A DNA stretch of 64,000 nt from an uncultured Alphaproteobacteria bacterium (GTDB lineage: Bacteria > Pseudomonadota > Alphaproteobacteria > HIMB59): positions 56,586 to 120,585 of the forward strand of contig CACLZM010000005.1 of the NCBI GenBank assembly GCA_902611415.1, written 5' to 3'. Shown here one piece after another: positions 8,057-18,176 of the stretch. Both the position numbers and the translations under genes were made by a program. The notes under the pieces were generated by a model, which saw nothing but the letters and a program-made list of their open reading frames with translations, did not search any database and had not been told where the DNA came from. The first letter of the stretch is position 1; every line of letters begins with the position of its first letter.

Positions 8057-8584
8057 TTAAAAAATACTTACTATATCTTTGATTGGTATATCTTTTATAT
8101 AAACAATTAAACCTATAAGAACTATTGTTAGAAAATTTATTGTCATTATAAAACGAAATAAATTAAAATTTGATCTATTAAAATCACCTTCATCTTCAAG
8201 AACTAGCAGCGATTTATTCTGTTGTATTGATGATTGATTATCTAATTTATGAAAAATACTTAAGTCCCCATCAAGTCTCTTAAACGTCGGTTCATGAACT
8301 TTTTTGATACTTGATTTATTGTTCAGCAAAGTATCAATGGTATTAATTTTTTTTTCTAAAGACTCAATTTTTAATTTCAGTTCATCAAAATCAGATTTAT
8401 TTTTTAGATTACTGACTTTTATTCTTGATGATGAGTCATCAATATTTGGATTATAGTCTTTATTTTCTAATTGATTTTTTATTTCAGCTAATGAGTCTAA
8501 AATTTTCTTTGACTTTTCTTCGTTATAACGTGGATTATTATTTTTTGTGGTATCTCTACCAAATTGATCGATATCCGAAACCAT
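8057..8584 (-). CDS. Hypothetical protein, coiled coil with C-terminal membrane anchor
   Basis: I do not recognise a family. The 175-residue protein is charged and low in complexity at the N-terminus, has a heptad-like helical stretch around residues 65-90 (LKLKIESLEKKINTIDTLL), and ends in one hydrophobic segment (about 145-165, INFLTIVLIGLIVYI) with a short tail. No signal peptide is visible. This suggests a tail-anchored protein with most of its chain in the cytoplasm. It is convergent with the formate dehydrogenase alpha gene, separated by one base, and lies downstream of tRNA-Thr on the same strand. A link with formate metabolism is not supported beyond adjacency. Confidence 0.7.
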   Translation of the reverse strand: MVSDIDQFGRDTTKNNNPRYNEEKSKKILDSLAEIKNQLENKDYNPNIDDSSSRIKVSNLKNKSDFDELKLKIESLEKKINTIDTLLNNKSSIKKVHEPTFKRLDGDLSIFHKLDNQSSIQQNKSLLVLEDEGDFNRSNFNLFRFIMTINFLTIVLIGLIVYIKDIPIKDIVSIF

Positions 8585-8659
8585 GGATTTTAAACTTAAT
8601 GTAAGTAATTAAAATAATCAATTATATGTGTTCATGGGTTGTTTATAATAAAAAATAAA

Positions 8660-8735
<76 letters not shown>

Positions 8736-8776
8736 ATTGTGTTATTATTTATATTAAAATCTAGAATAAACAATAT

Positions 8777-9499
8777 TTAAAAAGTACTAATTTTGAAATG
8801 ATACGCAGCAATTGCTAGAGAATTTGCTGCATTATAACTATCAATACCATCTACATTTATTTGAGGGATATTTATTTTAAAGTCACTATTTGCTAAAATA
8901 TTTCTTCTAATCCCTTTTCCTTCATTTCCCACAATGATGACAGATTTTTTATCAAAATTAAATTCTTTATTCATTTCCTCGCCACTCATATCTAGGGAAT
9001 AAGTCCAATAGCCAGATTTTTTTAGAACTTCTATTGTTCTGTTAATATTTTTAGAAACGTGATATTTCAACACTTCAACGGCTCCAGACGAGGTTATTGA
9101 CGTTACATCGTTAATATCTGCCGAAGAATGCTCTGATAGTAATAAACCATCAGCTCCCATCAACAGAGCCGTTCTTATAATGTTACCAAGGTTATTTTGG
9201 TCTGTAATCTGATCGGCGATTATAATAAGAGATTTTTTTGTGTTTATAATAATTTCCTCTAAATTAGAGGGTTTATACTTTTCTCTTCGTATAACTATAT
9301 CACTGATAAATCTATCATTTTTAATACCAAGTCTATTAAAATCGTCTTTCCTTAGTAACTTTGTCTTATTATTAAGTTTATTTTGATCTATCAACTTTGC
9401 AAAAGCTGATTGTCTCTCAATATTTATAAAGATTTCAATAATTTTATCAGGATTATGAATTATACAACTAGTGCAAGAATTAGCCCCTGAAATAAGCAT
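8777..9499 (-). CDS. rlmB: TrmH/SpoU-family rRNA 2'-O-methyltransferase, likely RlmB
   Basis: Family role: 2'-O-methylation of a guanosine in 23S rRNA using S-adenosylmethionine. The 240-residue protein has a short N-terminal substrate-binding region, starting ISGANSCTSCI, then a SPOUT domain with the three motifs in order: NLGNIIRTALLMGADG, VGNEGKGIRRNIL, and SYNAANSLAIAAYHF forming the knot. RlmB usually has SLNVSVA in the last motif, so this is a divergent copy and another TrmH-type target is possible. It is transcribed away from the tRNA-Tyr/tRNA-Gly/tuf cluster, a common alphaproteobacterial arrangement for rlmB. Confidence 0.82.
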   Translation of the reverse strand: MLISGANSCTSCIIHNPDKIIEIFINIERQSAFAKLIDQNKLNNKTKLLRKDDFNRLGIKNDRFISDIVIRREKYKPSNLEEIIINTKKSLIIIADQITDQNNLGNIIRTALLMGADGLLLSEHSSADINDVTSITSSGAVEVLKYHVSKNINRTIEVLKKSGYWTYSLDMSGEEMNKEFNFDKKSVIIVGNEGKGIRRNILANSDFKINIPQINVDGIDSYNAANSLAIAAYHFKISTF

Positions 9500-9533
9500 T
9501 GTTTTAAATAACAGTAAAAATTAAGGAAGTCTA

Positions 9534-9561
9534 TTGACTTTCAAAGACAATTATCTATTAA
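9534..9561 (+). promoter_or_regulatory. Candidate promoter for the tRNA-Tyr/tRNA-Gly/tuf cluster
   Basis: TTGACT (9534-9539) and TATTAA (9556-9561) are 16 bases apart in the gap between divergent rlmB and tRNA-Tyr. Transcription would begin near 9568, about 18 bases before the tRNA. The spacing and -35 are good; the -10 is imperfect. Confidence 0.5.
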
Positions 9562-9585
9562 TCAACACCTGATTTTAAACACTTT

Positions 9586-9671
9586 GGAGGGATGGCCGAG
9601 TGGTTAAAGGCGGCAGACTGTAAATCTGTTCACGCAAGTGTACGTAGGTTCGAATCCTACTCCCTCCACCA
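9586..9671 (+). tRNA. tRNA-Tyr(GUA)
   Basis: An 86-base class II tRNA. The acceptor GGAGGGA pairs with TCCCTCC, CCA is encoded, a long variable arm is present, and the anticodon loop CTGTAAA gives GTA. It is the first gene of the tuf cluster, as in many proteobacteria. Confidence 0.96.
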
Positions 9672-9764
9672 CATTTTTTCACTTTTCTTATTGAATTTTA
9701 AAGAAAAATTAGTAGTTTATCGGAACTCACAAGGATTTGATTTTGTGGATGTTTTGAAGTGGTT

Positions 9765-9782
9765 ACCCGCTAAATTGCGGGT
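9765..9782 (+). repeat. Hairpin that overlaps the 5' end of tRNA-Gly
   Basis: ACCCGC (9765-9770), a six-base loop, and GCGGGT (9777-9782) form a perfect 6-bp GC-rich hairpin. The right arm is the 5' acceptor strand of tRNA-Gly, and the left arm plus its next base (ACCCGCT) copies the 3' acceptor strand and discriminator. In the precursor RNA this hairpin could compete with the acceptor stem. Confidence 0.6.
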
Positions 9783-9850
9783 GTAGCTTAATGGTAAAGC
9801 TCCAGCCTTCCAAGCTGGCTACGAGGGTTCGATTCCCTTCACCCGCTCCA
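9777..9850 (+). tRNA. tRNA-Gly(UCC)
   Basis: A 74-base cloverleaf. The acceptor GCGGGTG pairs with CACCCGC, CCA is encoded, and the anticodon loop CTTCCAA gives TCC. It sits between tRNA-Tyr and tuf. Confidence 0.96.
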
Positions 9851-9901
9851 AGTACATTGAAAAATTAAGTAATAGATATTAAAAAGAGGTAACAACTTAA
9901 A

Positions 9902-11092
9902 ATGACTAAAGAAAAATTTGACAGATCGAAAGAACACGTCAACATCGGAACTATCGGTCACGTCGACCATGGTAAAACTACACTTACTGCAGCTATAACA
10001 AAAGTTTTGGCAGAAAAAGGTGGTGCAGAGTTTACAGCGTATGATGAAATTGATAAAGCACCTGAAGAAAAAGAGAGAGGTATAACAATTTCAACAGCGC
10101 ACGTTGAGTATTCAACTGATAAAAGACACTATGCTCACGTCGACTGTCCAGGTCACGCAGACTATGTAAAAAATATGATCACAGGTGCTGCTCAGATGGA
10201 CGGAGGTATTTTAGTTGTTAACGCAGCTGACGGTCCTATGCCTCAAACACGTGAACACATTCTTTTAGCTAGACAGGTTGGTGTACCAGCACTAGTTGTT
10301 TACCTAAATAAAGTTGATCAAGTAGATGATCAAGAATTATTAGAACTTGTAGAAGTTGAAATAAGAGAGCTACTATCAAAATATGATTTCCCAGGTGATG
10401 ATATTCCAATCGTTAAAGGATCAGCTCTTGCGGCTGTAGAAGATAGAGATGAAAATATTGGTAAAAATTCAATCATTGAATTAATGTCCAAAATTGACGA
10501 GTATATTCCTGCTCCTACAAGAGAATTAGATAAACCTTTCTTGATGCCAGTTGAAGACGTATTTTCTATTTCTGGAAGAGGTACTGTTGTTACTGGGAGA
10601 GTTGAACAAGGTGTTATTAAACCAGGTGAAGAAATTGAAATTATTGGTTTAAAAGATACAACCAAAACAGTTTGTACCGGAGTTGAGATGTTTAGAAAAC
10701 TATTAGACTCAGGTGAAGCTGGAGATAATATTGGTGCTCTTCTTCGTGGAACTAAAAAGGAAGAGGTTGAAAGAGGCCAAGTTTTAGCAGCTCCTGGTAG
10801 TATTAAACCTCACAAAAAATTTAAAGCAGAGATTTACGCTTTAAGCAAAGAAGAGGGTGGAAGACACACTCCTTTCTTCGCAAATTACAGACCTCAGTTT
10901 TATTTTAGAACCACAGATGTTACTGGTTCAATTAAATTGCCTGAAGGTACTGAAATGGTAATGCCTGGAGATAATATTACACTTGAAGTTGAGTTACTTG
11001 CTCCTATCGCAATGAATAACAATTTACGTTTTGCTATTCGTGAAGGTGGTAGAACTGTTGGCTCAGGAGTTGTTTCAGAGATTATCGAATAA
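9902..11092 (+). CDS. tuf: Elongation factor Tu
   Basis: The GTPase that delivers aminoacyl-tRNA to the ribosome. It has 396 residues, the usual length. GTPase motifs are clear: GHVDHGKTT near residue 19, DCPGHADY near 81 and NKVD near 136; domains 2 and 3 follow, ending in [20 protein letters not shown] about nine bases upstream is a reasonable ribosome binding site. The gene lies between tRNA-Gly and tRNA-Trp, the tufB position. No second copy follows fusA in the str operon, so this may be the only tuf. Confidence 0.98.
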   Translation: MTKEKFDRSKEHVNIGTIGHVDHGKTTLTAAITKVLAEKGGAEFTAYDEIDKAPEEKERGITISTAHVEYSTDKRHYAHVDCPGHADYVKNMITGAAQMDGGILVVNAADGPMPQTREHILLARQVGVPALVVYLNKVDQVDDQELLELVEVEIRELLSKYDFPGDDIPIVKGSALAAVEDRDENIGKNSIIELMSKIDEYIPAPTRELDKPFLMPVEDVFSISGRGTVVTGRVEQGVIKPGEEIEIIGLKDTTKTVCTGVEMFRKLLDSGEAGDNIGALLRGTKKEEVERGQVLAAPGSIKPHKKFKAEIYALSKEEGGRHTPFFANYRPQFYFRTTDVTGSIKLPEGTEMVMPGDNITLEVELLAPIAMNNNLRFAIREGGRTVGSGVVSEIIE

Positions 11093-11120
11093 AAAATTCT
11101 CTGCAGTAATACTAACATGA

Positions 11121-11196
11121 AGGAGTGTAGCTCAACTGGTAGAGCGCCGGTCTCCAAAACCGGAGGTTGCGGGTTCGATGCCTGCCACTCCTGCCA
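11121..11196 (+). tRNA. tRNA-Trp(CCA)
   Basis: A 76-base cloverleaf. The acceptor AGGAGTG pairs with CACTCCT, CCA is encoded, and the anticodon loop CTCCAAA gives CCA. It lies between tuf and secE, the usual position in alphaproteobacteria. The secE ATG comes 17 bases after its 3' end. Confidence 0.96.
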
Positions 11197-11213
11197 AAAA
11201 TATATAAAAAAAT

Positions 11214-11399
11214 ATGAAATTTAATCCTGCTAAATATTTAAGAGAAGTTCGACAGGAGGTATCTAAAGTTACCTGGCCCTCCAAGAGAGAGACTTTCACA
11301 TCAGCAGGTATCGTTTTGGTTGTAATTAGTATTGCTGCAATTATTTTAATGCTCTTAGACCAATTTTTTTCTTTTATTGTGAGAATAGTTCTGGGTTAG
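11214..11399 (+). CDS. secE: Preprotein translocase subunit SecE
   Basis: The small essential clamp subunit of the SecYEG channel, 61 residues, the single-membrane-span form common outside the gammaproteobacteria. It shows the amphipathic KYLREVRQEVSKVTWPSKRET block (residues about 6-27), followed by one transmembrane helix (about 30-58). It is four bases ahead of nusG, in the conserved secE-nusG-rplKAJL-rpoBC order. Confidence 0.95.
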   Translation: MKFNPAKYLREVRQEVSKVTWPSKRETFTSAGIVLVVISIAAIILMLLDQFFSFIVRIVLG

Positions 11400-11403
11400 T
11401 TTA

Positions 11404-11949
11404 ATGGTTGAAAATACAGATACATCTAAGTGGTATGTTGTACACTGCCACTCTGGTTATGAGAAAAAAGTTGCAGACTCAATTTTAGATGAGGCCAAAA
11501 AAGTCAATTTAGAAGACTCGATTTCTGAAGTATCTGTCCCTACTCAAGCAGTAGTGGAGGTAAGAAGAGGTGTAAGAGTTAACTCTGAAAAAAAATTTTT
11601 CCCAGGATATGTTTTAATCAAGATGATTATGAACGACGACACTTGGCATCTAGTAAGAGATATACCAAAAGTTTCAAATTTTCTTGGCACTAAAGATAAG
11701 CCAATTGCCATATCTGAACGAGAGGTATCTAAATTATTACAAGACATTACTGAAGGTGTTGATAATCCTAAACCTAAGTTTGAGTATGAAGTTGGTGAAC
11801 AGATTAAGGTGTCTGATGGTCCATTCGCTTCATTTAGCGGTATTATAGAAGAGGTTGACAGTTCAAGACAAAAGCTTAAAGTGTCTGTCTCAATTTTTGG
11901 GAGACCGACACCTTTAGAACTAGATTATTCACAAGTGGTTAAGGGCTAA
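11404..11949 (+). CDS. nusG: Transcription termination/antitermination factor NusG
   Basis: Binds RNA polymerase through its N-terminal domain, and Rho or ribosomal protein S10 through its C-terminal domain. It has 181 residues with a typical start ([15 protein letters not shown]), the [10 protein letters not shown] strand, and a C-terminal KOW motif ([18 protein letters not shown], about 136-153). Four bases separate it from rplK. Nothing unusual. Confidence 0.97.
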   Translation: MVENTDTSKWYVVHCHSGYEKKVADSILDEAKKVNLEDSISEVSVPTQAVVEVRRGVRVNSEKKFFPGYVLIKMIMNDDTWHLVRDIPKVSNFLGTKDKPIAISEREVSKLLQDITEGVDNPKPKFEYEVGEQIKVSDGPFASFSGIIEEVDSSRQKLKVSVSIFGRPTPLELDYSQVVKG

Positions 11950-11953
11950 TAGC

Positions 11954-12379
11954 ATGGCTAAAGAAGTTTTAGGATACATAAAATTACAAATTCCAGCTGG
12001 TTCAGCTAATCCTGCACCTCCTGTTGGCCCTGCTTTGGGTCAAAAGGGATTAAACATTCAAGATTTTTGTAAACAATTTAATGACAAGACAAAAGATTTG
12101 GAAAAAGGTGCACCTATCCCAACTATAATTACAGCATACAAAGATAGGTCATTTGATTTTGTCACAAAAAAACCACCCGTCACTTTTTATTTAAAAAAAG
12201 CTGCAAAAATAAAAAAAGGTTGTCAAACGCCTGGTAGAGCAAATTTAGGTAAGGTTACAATGAAACAGGTAGAAGAGATAGCAAAAGAAAAATTAGAGGA
12301 TCTTAACGCCTATGATGTTGATCAAGCATCAAAAATTATACTCGGATCAGCAAGGTCAATGGGAATGGAAGTTGTATAA
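11954..12379 (+). CDS. rplK: 50S ribosomal protein L11
   Basis: 141 residues, full length. It forms the GTPase-associated centre with 23S rRNA and L10-L7/L12. The N-terminus reads [21 protein letters not shown], the conserved proline-rich linker region, and the C-terminal RNA-binding domain ends [12 protein letters not shown]. Its stop codon overlaps the rplA start by one base (TAATG). Confidence 0.98.
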   Translation: MAKEVLGYIKLQIPAGSANPAPPVGPALGQKGLNIQDFCKQFNDKTKDLEKGAPIPTIITAYKDRSFDFVTKKPPVTFYLKKAAKIKKGCQTPGRANLGKVTMKQVEEIAKEKLEDLNAYDVDQASKIILGSARSMGMEVV

Positions 12380-13053
12380 TGAATTTAACTAAGAACAAAA
12401 AAAAACAAATCGAAGGTATAGACTTTAGAAAGTCATACAAAATATCTGATGCAGTTAAAATTATTAAAGAAAAAAAATACGTTAAATTTGACGAGTCTTT
12501 AGAAGTATCAATCAATACAGGTATTGACTCTAAGCAGTCTGATCAAAATGTCAGAGGTAGTTTTATACCTCCCCATGGTTTAGGAAAAAAAGTTCAAATA
12601 GCAGTTTTTGCTCAAGGAAAAGCTGCAGAGGAGGCTAAAGCAGCTGGTGCTAAACATGTTGGAGGAGATGATTTAGTTTCCTCCCTTGAAAAAAAGATTG
12701 ACGTAGATGTAATTGTAGCTACTCCAGACATGATGTCTGTTGTAAGTAAAATTGCTAAAATTTTAGGTCCAAAGGGTTTAATGCCTAATCCTAAAACAGG
12801 CACCGTGACAAATGATATAAAAAGTACAATTGAAAATATCGATAAAGGACTTGTAGCATATAAAAATGATAAAGCAGGAACCATACATGCTGCATTAGGT
12901 AAAGTTAGTTTTGACGAAAGTAAATTAACTGAAAACGTAACTTCTTTTATTGATGAAATAAAAAAAATAAAACCGTCAGGATTGAAGGGTAACTTTGTGA
13001 ATTCTGTTTATCTATCTTCTTCTATGGGTTTTGGTTTAAGGGTTGAAATTTAA
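12379..13053 (+). CDS. rplA: 50S ribosomal protein L1
   Basis: 224 residues, standard length; builds the L1 stalk that helps release deacylated tRNA. Conserved blocks include LPHGLGK-type FIPPHGLGKKV, GPKGLMPNPKTGTVT and the C-terminal SSSMGFGLRV. In many bacteria L1 also represses its own operon. Here it is overlapped by rplK before and rplJ after, so no separate leader exists between the genes. Confidence 0.98.
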   Translation: MNLTKNKKKQIEGIDFRKSYKISDAVKIIKEKKYVKFDESLEVSINTGIDSKQSDQNVRGSFIPPHGLGKKVQIAVFAQGKAAEEAKAAGAKHVGGDDLVSSLEKKIDVDVIVATPDMMSVVSKIAKILGPKGLMPNPKTGTVTNDIKSTIENIDKGLVAYKNDKAGTIHAALGKVSFDESKLTENVTSFIDEIKKIKPSGLKGNFVNSVYLSSSMGFGLRVEI

Positions 13054-13559
13054 TGAATAAAGCTGAAAAACAACAATATATTGAAAACCTTGATCAAATG
13101 TCAAAGGATTATTCTGCTATATTTGTTGCATCATTTTCAGAGATGTCAGTAAAAGAAATGATCGAATTTCGAACTGAAATTAGAAATAATGATGGAGTAA
13201 CTAAAGTTTCCAAAAATAATATTGTTAAAATATTTGTTAACAAAGATGATGAAAAAAAAGGTCTAATTGATTATTTATCTAATCAAAAATTATTAATTTT
13301 TACAAATAATCCTGTTGGAACTGCAAAAGTTTGTAAAAAATTTGAAAAAGATTTAAAAAAGCTATCTGCAGAGGCAGCTTTTTTTGATAACCAGTTATAT
13401 TCTAAAGAGGATATAGCAAAGGTTGCAACTTTACCTTCTCTTGAAGAAATAAGAGGAAAAATAGTTGGATTGATTAATGCACCTGCTTCAAAACTTGTAA
13501 GATTATTACAAAGACCAGATCAGGATATCATTTCAATACTACAAAACAAAAAAGACTAA
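13053..13559 (+). CDS. rplJ: 50S ribosomal protein L10
   Basis: 168 residues; anchors L7/L12 dimers to the ribosome. The N-terminal rRNA-binding domain is typical (EKQQYIENLDQM, FVASFSEMSVKEM) and the C-terminal helix that binds L12 is present (SKLVRLLQRPDQDII). Its ATG overlaps the rplA stop, leaving no intergenic L10 leader of the E. coli kind; autoregulation, if present, would have to use rplA coding sequence. Confidence 0.97.
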   Translation: MNKAEKQQYIENLDQMSKDYSAIFVASFSEMSVKEMIEFRTEIRNNDGVTKVSKNNIVKIFVNKDDEKKGLIDYLSNQKLLIFTNNPVGTAKVCKKFEKDLKKLSAEAAFFDNQLYSKEDIAKVATLPSLEEIRGKIVGLINAPASKLVRLLQRPDQDIISILQNKKD

Positions 13560-13577
13560 TTAGGGAGAGACAAAAAA

Positions 13578-13952
13578 ATGGCAGATTTAAATAAAATTGT
13601 TGATGAGCTATCAACACTAACAGTAATGGAAGCAGCAGAACTTTCAAAACTTTTAGAAGAAAAATGGGGTGTAACTGCAGCGGCACCTGTAGCAGTAGCA
13701 GCAGGTGGAGCAGCTCCTGCAGCTGATGCAGCAGAAGAAAAAGATGCTTTTGATGTTGTTTTATCAGCAGCTGGTGATCAAAAAATCAATGTTATTAAGG
13801 AAGTAAGAGCTATCACAGGTCTTGGTTTAAAAGAAGCTAAAGACATGGTTGAAGGCGCTCCTAAAACCTTAAAAGAAGGAGTTAAGAAAGAAGAGGCGGA
13901 GGCTATGAAGACACAGCTAGAAGCCGCTGGCGCAAAAGTAGAACTTAAATAA
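13578..13952 (+). CDS. rplL: 50S ribosomal protein L7/L12
   Basis: 124 residues; the multicopy stalk protein that recruits translation GTPases. The N-terminal dimerisation domain, an alanine-rich hinge (about 36-55), and the C-terminal domain ([32 protein letters not shown]) are all present. The 18-base gap after rplJ carries GGGAGAG, a good ribosome binding site, consistent with the higher expression needed for this protein. Its codon use is richer in G and C than the surrounding genes. Confidence 0.98.
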   Translation: MADLNKIVDELSTLTVMEAAELSKLLEEKWGVTAAAPVAVAAGGAAPAADAAEEKDAFDVVLSAAGDQKINVIKEVRAITGLGLKEAKDMVEGAPKTLKEGVKKEEAEAMKTQLEAAGAKVELK

Positions 13953-13976
13953 ATATTTTTATAGGTTCTATAGAAT

Positions 13977-16900
13977 ATGCCACTTAGCTTTACAGAAAAA
14001 AAACGAATTCGATATTCATTTGGAAAAATCGGTAAAACGATTGAGGTTCCGAATTTAGTTGATATTCAAAAAATTTCCTACGATAAGTTCCTTCAATTAG
14101 GAAAGTCAGTAGAGAACCGTTCAAACACTGGCTTGCAAGAAGTCTTTAATTCTGTCTTTCCCATAAAAGACTATGCAGGTAAATCTGAACTTCACTATAT
14201 TGACTATTATCTTGACAATCCTAAGTACGATGTAGACGAGTGTAGAAGAAAGGGTTTGACTTTCTCTGCATCTCTAATGGTAACTTTTCGACTAATAGTA
14301 TGGGATATCAATGAAGAAACTGAAGAAAAATCACTCAGAGATATAAAAGAACAAGTAGTTTACTTAGGTGATTTACCTTTAATGACAAATAACGGTACCT
14401 TTGTTGTCAATGGAACTGAAAGAGTTGTTGTAAGCCAATTACATAGATCTCCTGGTGTATTTTTTGACCATGATGAGGGTACAACCCATGCAAGTGGCAA
14501 GGTCTTGTATAATGCAAGAATAATCCCTTATAGAGGTTCTTGGTTAGACTTTGAATTTGATCACAAAGATAATCTTTTCTTTAGGATTGATAGAAAAAAG
14601 AAGATGATATCAACTACTATTTTACAAGCTTTGCCATCAAAGGCTTCAGAAAAATATCTACAAGAATGTAAACATAATAAAGTTGAGCCAGATATTTATA
14701 AAGTTTCGGGAATGACTTCAGAAGAAATTTTAACTTATTTTTATGAGACTTTTAATTTTAAGAAAAATAAAGACGGATGGGTTGTTAATTTAGATTTAAA
14801 CAAATTTAAATACAAAAACCTTCCATTTAATCTTGTAGACCCTAGTACAAAAGAAGTAGTAGCTTTTAGAGATGTTAAATTATCTTTAAAGTTACTTAAA
14901 GAAATAAAAGAAAAAAAATTAAGTAAATTCTTTTTCAAACAAGATGAATTATATGGTTTTTATTTATCAAACGATATTGTCAATTATGATAATGGATTAG
15001 TTTATGCAGAAGCAGGCACCTTATTAAGTGAAGAGTTTTTTAAAAGACTCGAGGAATTATCTATAAATGAATTCTCTGTCATTAATGCTAATCAAGCTAC
15101 AGGTAACCTAGGTGTCATTAACTCACTTGTCGCTGATAAAAATAATTCTCGAGAAGAAGCTCTTTTTGATATTTTTAAAATTTTAAGACCAGGTGAACCA
15201 CCAACATTAGAAGCAAGTAATTATTTATTTCAAAATATGTTTTTTAGTGAAGATAGATACGACTTATCTGAAGTAGGACGAGTAAAGTTAAATACATATC
15301 TATCTTTAGATAAGGATAATAAAACAAGAATTTTAAGTAAATCTGATATTCTTGCTGTTGCAAAAAAACTTTTTGATATGAAAACAGAGAGTGCTGGTAA
15401 AGATGATATAGATCACCTTGGAAACAGACGTGTTCGCTCAGTTGGAGAACTAATTGAAAACCAATATAGAATTGGATTAGTAAGGATGGAGCGAGCTATT
15501 AGAGAAAAAATGGGAACGGTTGATATTGAGTCAATTATGCCTCAAGATCTTGTTAACTCCAAACCTATACAAACAGTTTTGAAAGAATTTACTGGAACTA
15601 GCCAATTAAGTCAGTTTATGGACCAGACAAATCCACTTAGCGAGATTACACATAAAAGAAGAATTTCTGCATTAGGTCCAGGTGGTCTGACTAGAGAGAG
15701 AGCAGGATTTGAAGTAAGAGATGTTCACACTACTCATTATGGGAGAATATGCCCTATTGAAACACCAGAGGGTTCAAACATTGGTCTTATTAACAGTCTT
15801 TCTTCTTTCGCCAGAATCAATCAGTACGGTTTCATAGAAACACCATATAGAAAAATAATTAAAGGTAGTGTGACTGATGAAGTTCTTTATTTAAACGCTG
15901 ACGAAGAGGAAAGTTATACAATAGCTCAGGCAAATAGCCCAATTAATGAAAATGGAAAATTTACAGAAGAACAAGTTAGTTGTAGAAGGAGAGGTGATTT
16001 TATATTCTGTGAACCTTCTGAAATAGATTTCATGGATGTTAATCCTCAACAACTTGTTTCTGTTGCTGCATCACTGATACCATTCTTGGAAAATGATGAC
16101 GCAAATAGAGCCTTGATGGGTTCAAATATGATGAGACAGGCTGTTCCTCTTGTTAAAAGTGAAGCTCCTCTGGTAGGTACTGGATTTGAGTCAAAAGTAG
16201 CAAGAGATAGCGGGGCAGTAGTTGTTGCAAAAAATAGCGGTTATGTTCATCAAGTTGACTCTTCAAGAATTGTAATTAGATCAGACTCCAAAAATATCAG
16301 CAAGGATAAAAGTGGTGTAGATATTTACAACTTGAAAAAGTTTCAAAGATCCAACCAAAGCACTGCAATTAATCAAAAGCCTATAGTCAAAATTGGAGAC
16401 TATGTTGAAAGAGGAGATATCATTGCTGATGGACCTTCAACTGATTTAGGTGAATTAGCATTAGGAAGAAATCTACTTGTAGGTTTCATGCCATGGAACG
16501 GATACAATTTTGAGGACTCTATAATAATGTCAGAAAGAGTTGTTCATGAAGATAGATATACTTCAATTCATATCGAAGAGTTTGAGGTTTTATGTAGAGA
16601 TACAAAATTAGGTCCAGAAGAAATTACAAGAGATATGCCTAACGTTGGTGATGAAAGTATAACTAACCTTGATGAGGCAGGTATCGTTTATATTGGCTCT
16701 GAGGTCAAGCCTGGAGACATTCTAGTTGGAAAAGTCTCTCCAAAAGGCGACTCACCTATTACTCCAGAAGAAAAGTTATTAAGAGCAATTTTCTCTGAAA
16801 AAGCAGCTGACGTAAAAGATACATCTTTGAGATTACCAACTGGTTACTCAGGTGTTGTAGTTGACGTCCAAGTATTAGTTCGAAGAGGGGTTGAAAAGGA

Positions 16901-18176
16901 TGAAAGAACTATAGCCATTGAAAGAGTTGAAATAGATAGGTTAGCTAAAGATAGAGATGATGAAAAAAATATTTTAGAAAATAATTATAAACAAAATCTT
17001 ATTAGTATCTTTAAAAATAAAAGTTCTAGTTCAAACACAGATGGTTTTACCAAAGGAAACAAAATAGATGAAGACGAATTGAAAACAAAATCTATTGAGA
17101 TTTTAGAAAAAATTCAAGTTGATGACAGCGCCTCCATGGAAACATTTGCTTCTCAAAAGAAAATCTTTAATGATGCTGTAATTTTGTTGGATAAAAAATT
17201 CCAAAATAAAATTGAAAAAATACAAAGTGGTGACGATTTATTACCCGGTGTTCTAAAGGTAGTAAAAGTTTTTGTTGCTGTAAAAAGAAAATTACAAGCA
17301 GGAGACAAGATGGCTGGAAGACATGGTAATAAAGGAGTTATTTCAAAGATTGTACCAATTGAAGATATGCCTTTCTTAGATGATGGAACTCCAGTTGATG
17401 TTTTATTAAATCCATTGGGCGTTCCTAGTAGAATGAATATTGGCCAAATTTTAGAAACACACTTAGGTTGGGCAGCTTATGGAATAGGTAAACAAATTTC
17501 TCAAAGTCTAGATATGGCAAAAAAAGAGGGAAATATAATTCAATTAAAAGAATCTCTCACTAATTTTTATGAAATGAATAAAGACTCAAATACTGAAATT
17601 ACTAAAATGAATGATGATCAGTTAATTGAATTAGCAGGCAACTTAGAAAAAGGTGTTACTTTTGCTACACCTGTATTTGATGGTACAAATACTGAAGAAA
17701 TTACTAACTTATTAGATAAGGCTGGTTTTGATAACAGTGGGCAAGTTCATTTATATGATGGCAGGTCGGGTGAAAGGTTTGAAAGAAAAGTAACAGTTGG
17801 TTATAAGTATATTCTGAAACTTCACCATTTGATTGACGATAAAATTCATGCAAGGTCAATAGGCCCATACAGTCTTGTTACACAACAGCCCTTAGGTGGT
17901 AAAGCTCAGTTTGGTGGTCAAAGATTTGGTGAAATGGAAGTATGGGCGTTAGAAGCATATGGAGCATCCAATACTTTACAAGAAATTCTGACCATTAAAT
18001 CTGATGATGTAGCTGGAAGAACAAAAGTTTATGAAGCATTAATTAGAGGTGACTATAACTTTGAAAGTGGAATTCCTGAGTCTTTTCACGTTCTAGTTAA
18101 AGAACTTAAATCACTTGGACTTAACGTTGAATTAATAGAAACAGACCCCACAATTAATAGAGAGAACACACAATGA
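13977..18176 (+). CDS. rpoB: RNA polymerase beta subunit
   Basis: 1399 residues, normal for alphaproteobacteria. Forms much of the polymerase active-site cleft. The rifampicin-binding region reads [23 protein letters not shown] followed by SALGPGGL, the susceptible form at the common resistance positions. The C-terminal region contains [11 protein letters not shown] and the switch-region block [24 protein letters not shown]. It overlaps rpoC by four bases (ATGA). The two are separate genes, unlike the fused rpoBC of some Rickettsiales. Confidence 0.98.
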   Translation: MPLSFTEKKRIRYSFGKIGKTIEVPNLVDIQKISYDKFLQLGKSVENRSNTGLQEVFNSVFPIKDYAGKSELHYIDYYLDNPKYDVDECRRKGLTFSASLMVTFRLIVWDINEETEEKSLRDIKEQVVYLGDLPLMTNNGTFVVNGTERVVVSQLHRSPGVFFDHDEGTTHASGKVLYNARIIPYRGSWLDFEFDHKDNLFFRIDRKKKMISTTILQALPSKASEKYLQECKHNKVEPDIYKVSGMTSEEILTYFYETFNFKKNKDGWVVNLDLNKFKYKNLPFNLVDPSTKEVVAFRDVKLSLKLLKEIKEKKLSKFFFKQDELYGFYLSNDIVNYDNGLVYAEAGTLLSEEFFKRLEELSINEFSVINANQATGNLGVINSLVADKNNSREEALFDIFKILRPGEPPTLEASNYLFQNMFFSEDRYDLSEVGRVKLNTYLSLDKDNKTRILSKSDILAVAKKLFDMKTESAGKDDIDHLGNRRVRSVGELIENQYRIGLVRMERAIREKMGTVDIESIMPQDLVNSKPIQTVLKEFTGTSQLSQFMDQTNPLSEITHKRRISALGPGGLTRERAGFEVRDVHTTHYGRICPIETPEGSNIGLINSLSSFARINQYGFIETPYRKIIKGSVTDEVLYLNADEEESYTIAQANSPINENGKFTEEQVSCRRRGDFIFCEPSEIDFMDVNPQQLVSVAASLIPFLENDDANRALMGSNMMRQAVPLVKSEAPLVGTGFESKVARDSGAVVVAKNSGYVHQVDSSRIVIRSDSKNISKDKSGVDIYNLKKFQRSNQSTAINQKPIVKIGDYVERGDIIADGPSTDLGELALGRNLLVGFMPWNGYNFEDSIIMSERVVHEDRYTSIHIEEFEVLCRDTKLGPEEITRDMPNVGDESITNLDEAGIVYIGSEVKPGDILVGKVSPKGDSPITPEEKLLRAIFSEKAADVKDTSLRLPTGYSGVVVDVQVLVRRGVEKDERTIAIERVEIDRLAKDRDDEKNILENNYKQNLISIFKNKSSSSNTDGFTKGNKIDEDELKTKSIEILEKIQVDDSASMETFASQKKIFNDAVILLDKKFQNKIEKIQSGDDLLPGVLKVVKVFVAVKRKLQAGDKMAGRHGNKGVISKIVPIEDMPFLDDGTPVDVLLNPLGVPSRMNIGQILETHLGWAAYGIGKQISQSLDMAKKEGNIIQLKESLTNFYEMNKDSNTEITKMNDDQLIELAGNLEKGVTFATPVFDGTNTEEITNLLDKAGFDNSGQVHLYDGRSGERFERKVTVGYKYILKLHHLIDDKIHARSIGPYSLVTQQPLGGKAQFGGQRFGEMEVWALEAYGASNTLQEILTIKSDDVAGRTKVYEALIRGDYNFESGIPESFHVLVKELKSLGLNVELIETDPTINRENTQ

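Noticed and set aside
9592..9786. Small open frame across tRNA-Tyr
   Set aside because: It is mostly tRNA sequence, and its start lies inside the acceptor arm; no coding signal remains after that.
10330..10665. Antisense open frame inside tuf, and similar ones inside the formate dehydrogenase, rpoB and rpoC genes
   Set aside because: These are shadows of strongly conserved genes, with no ribosome binding site or recognisable product.
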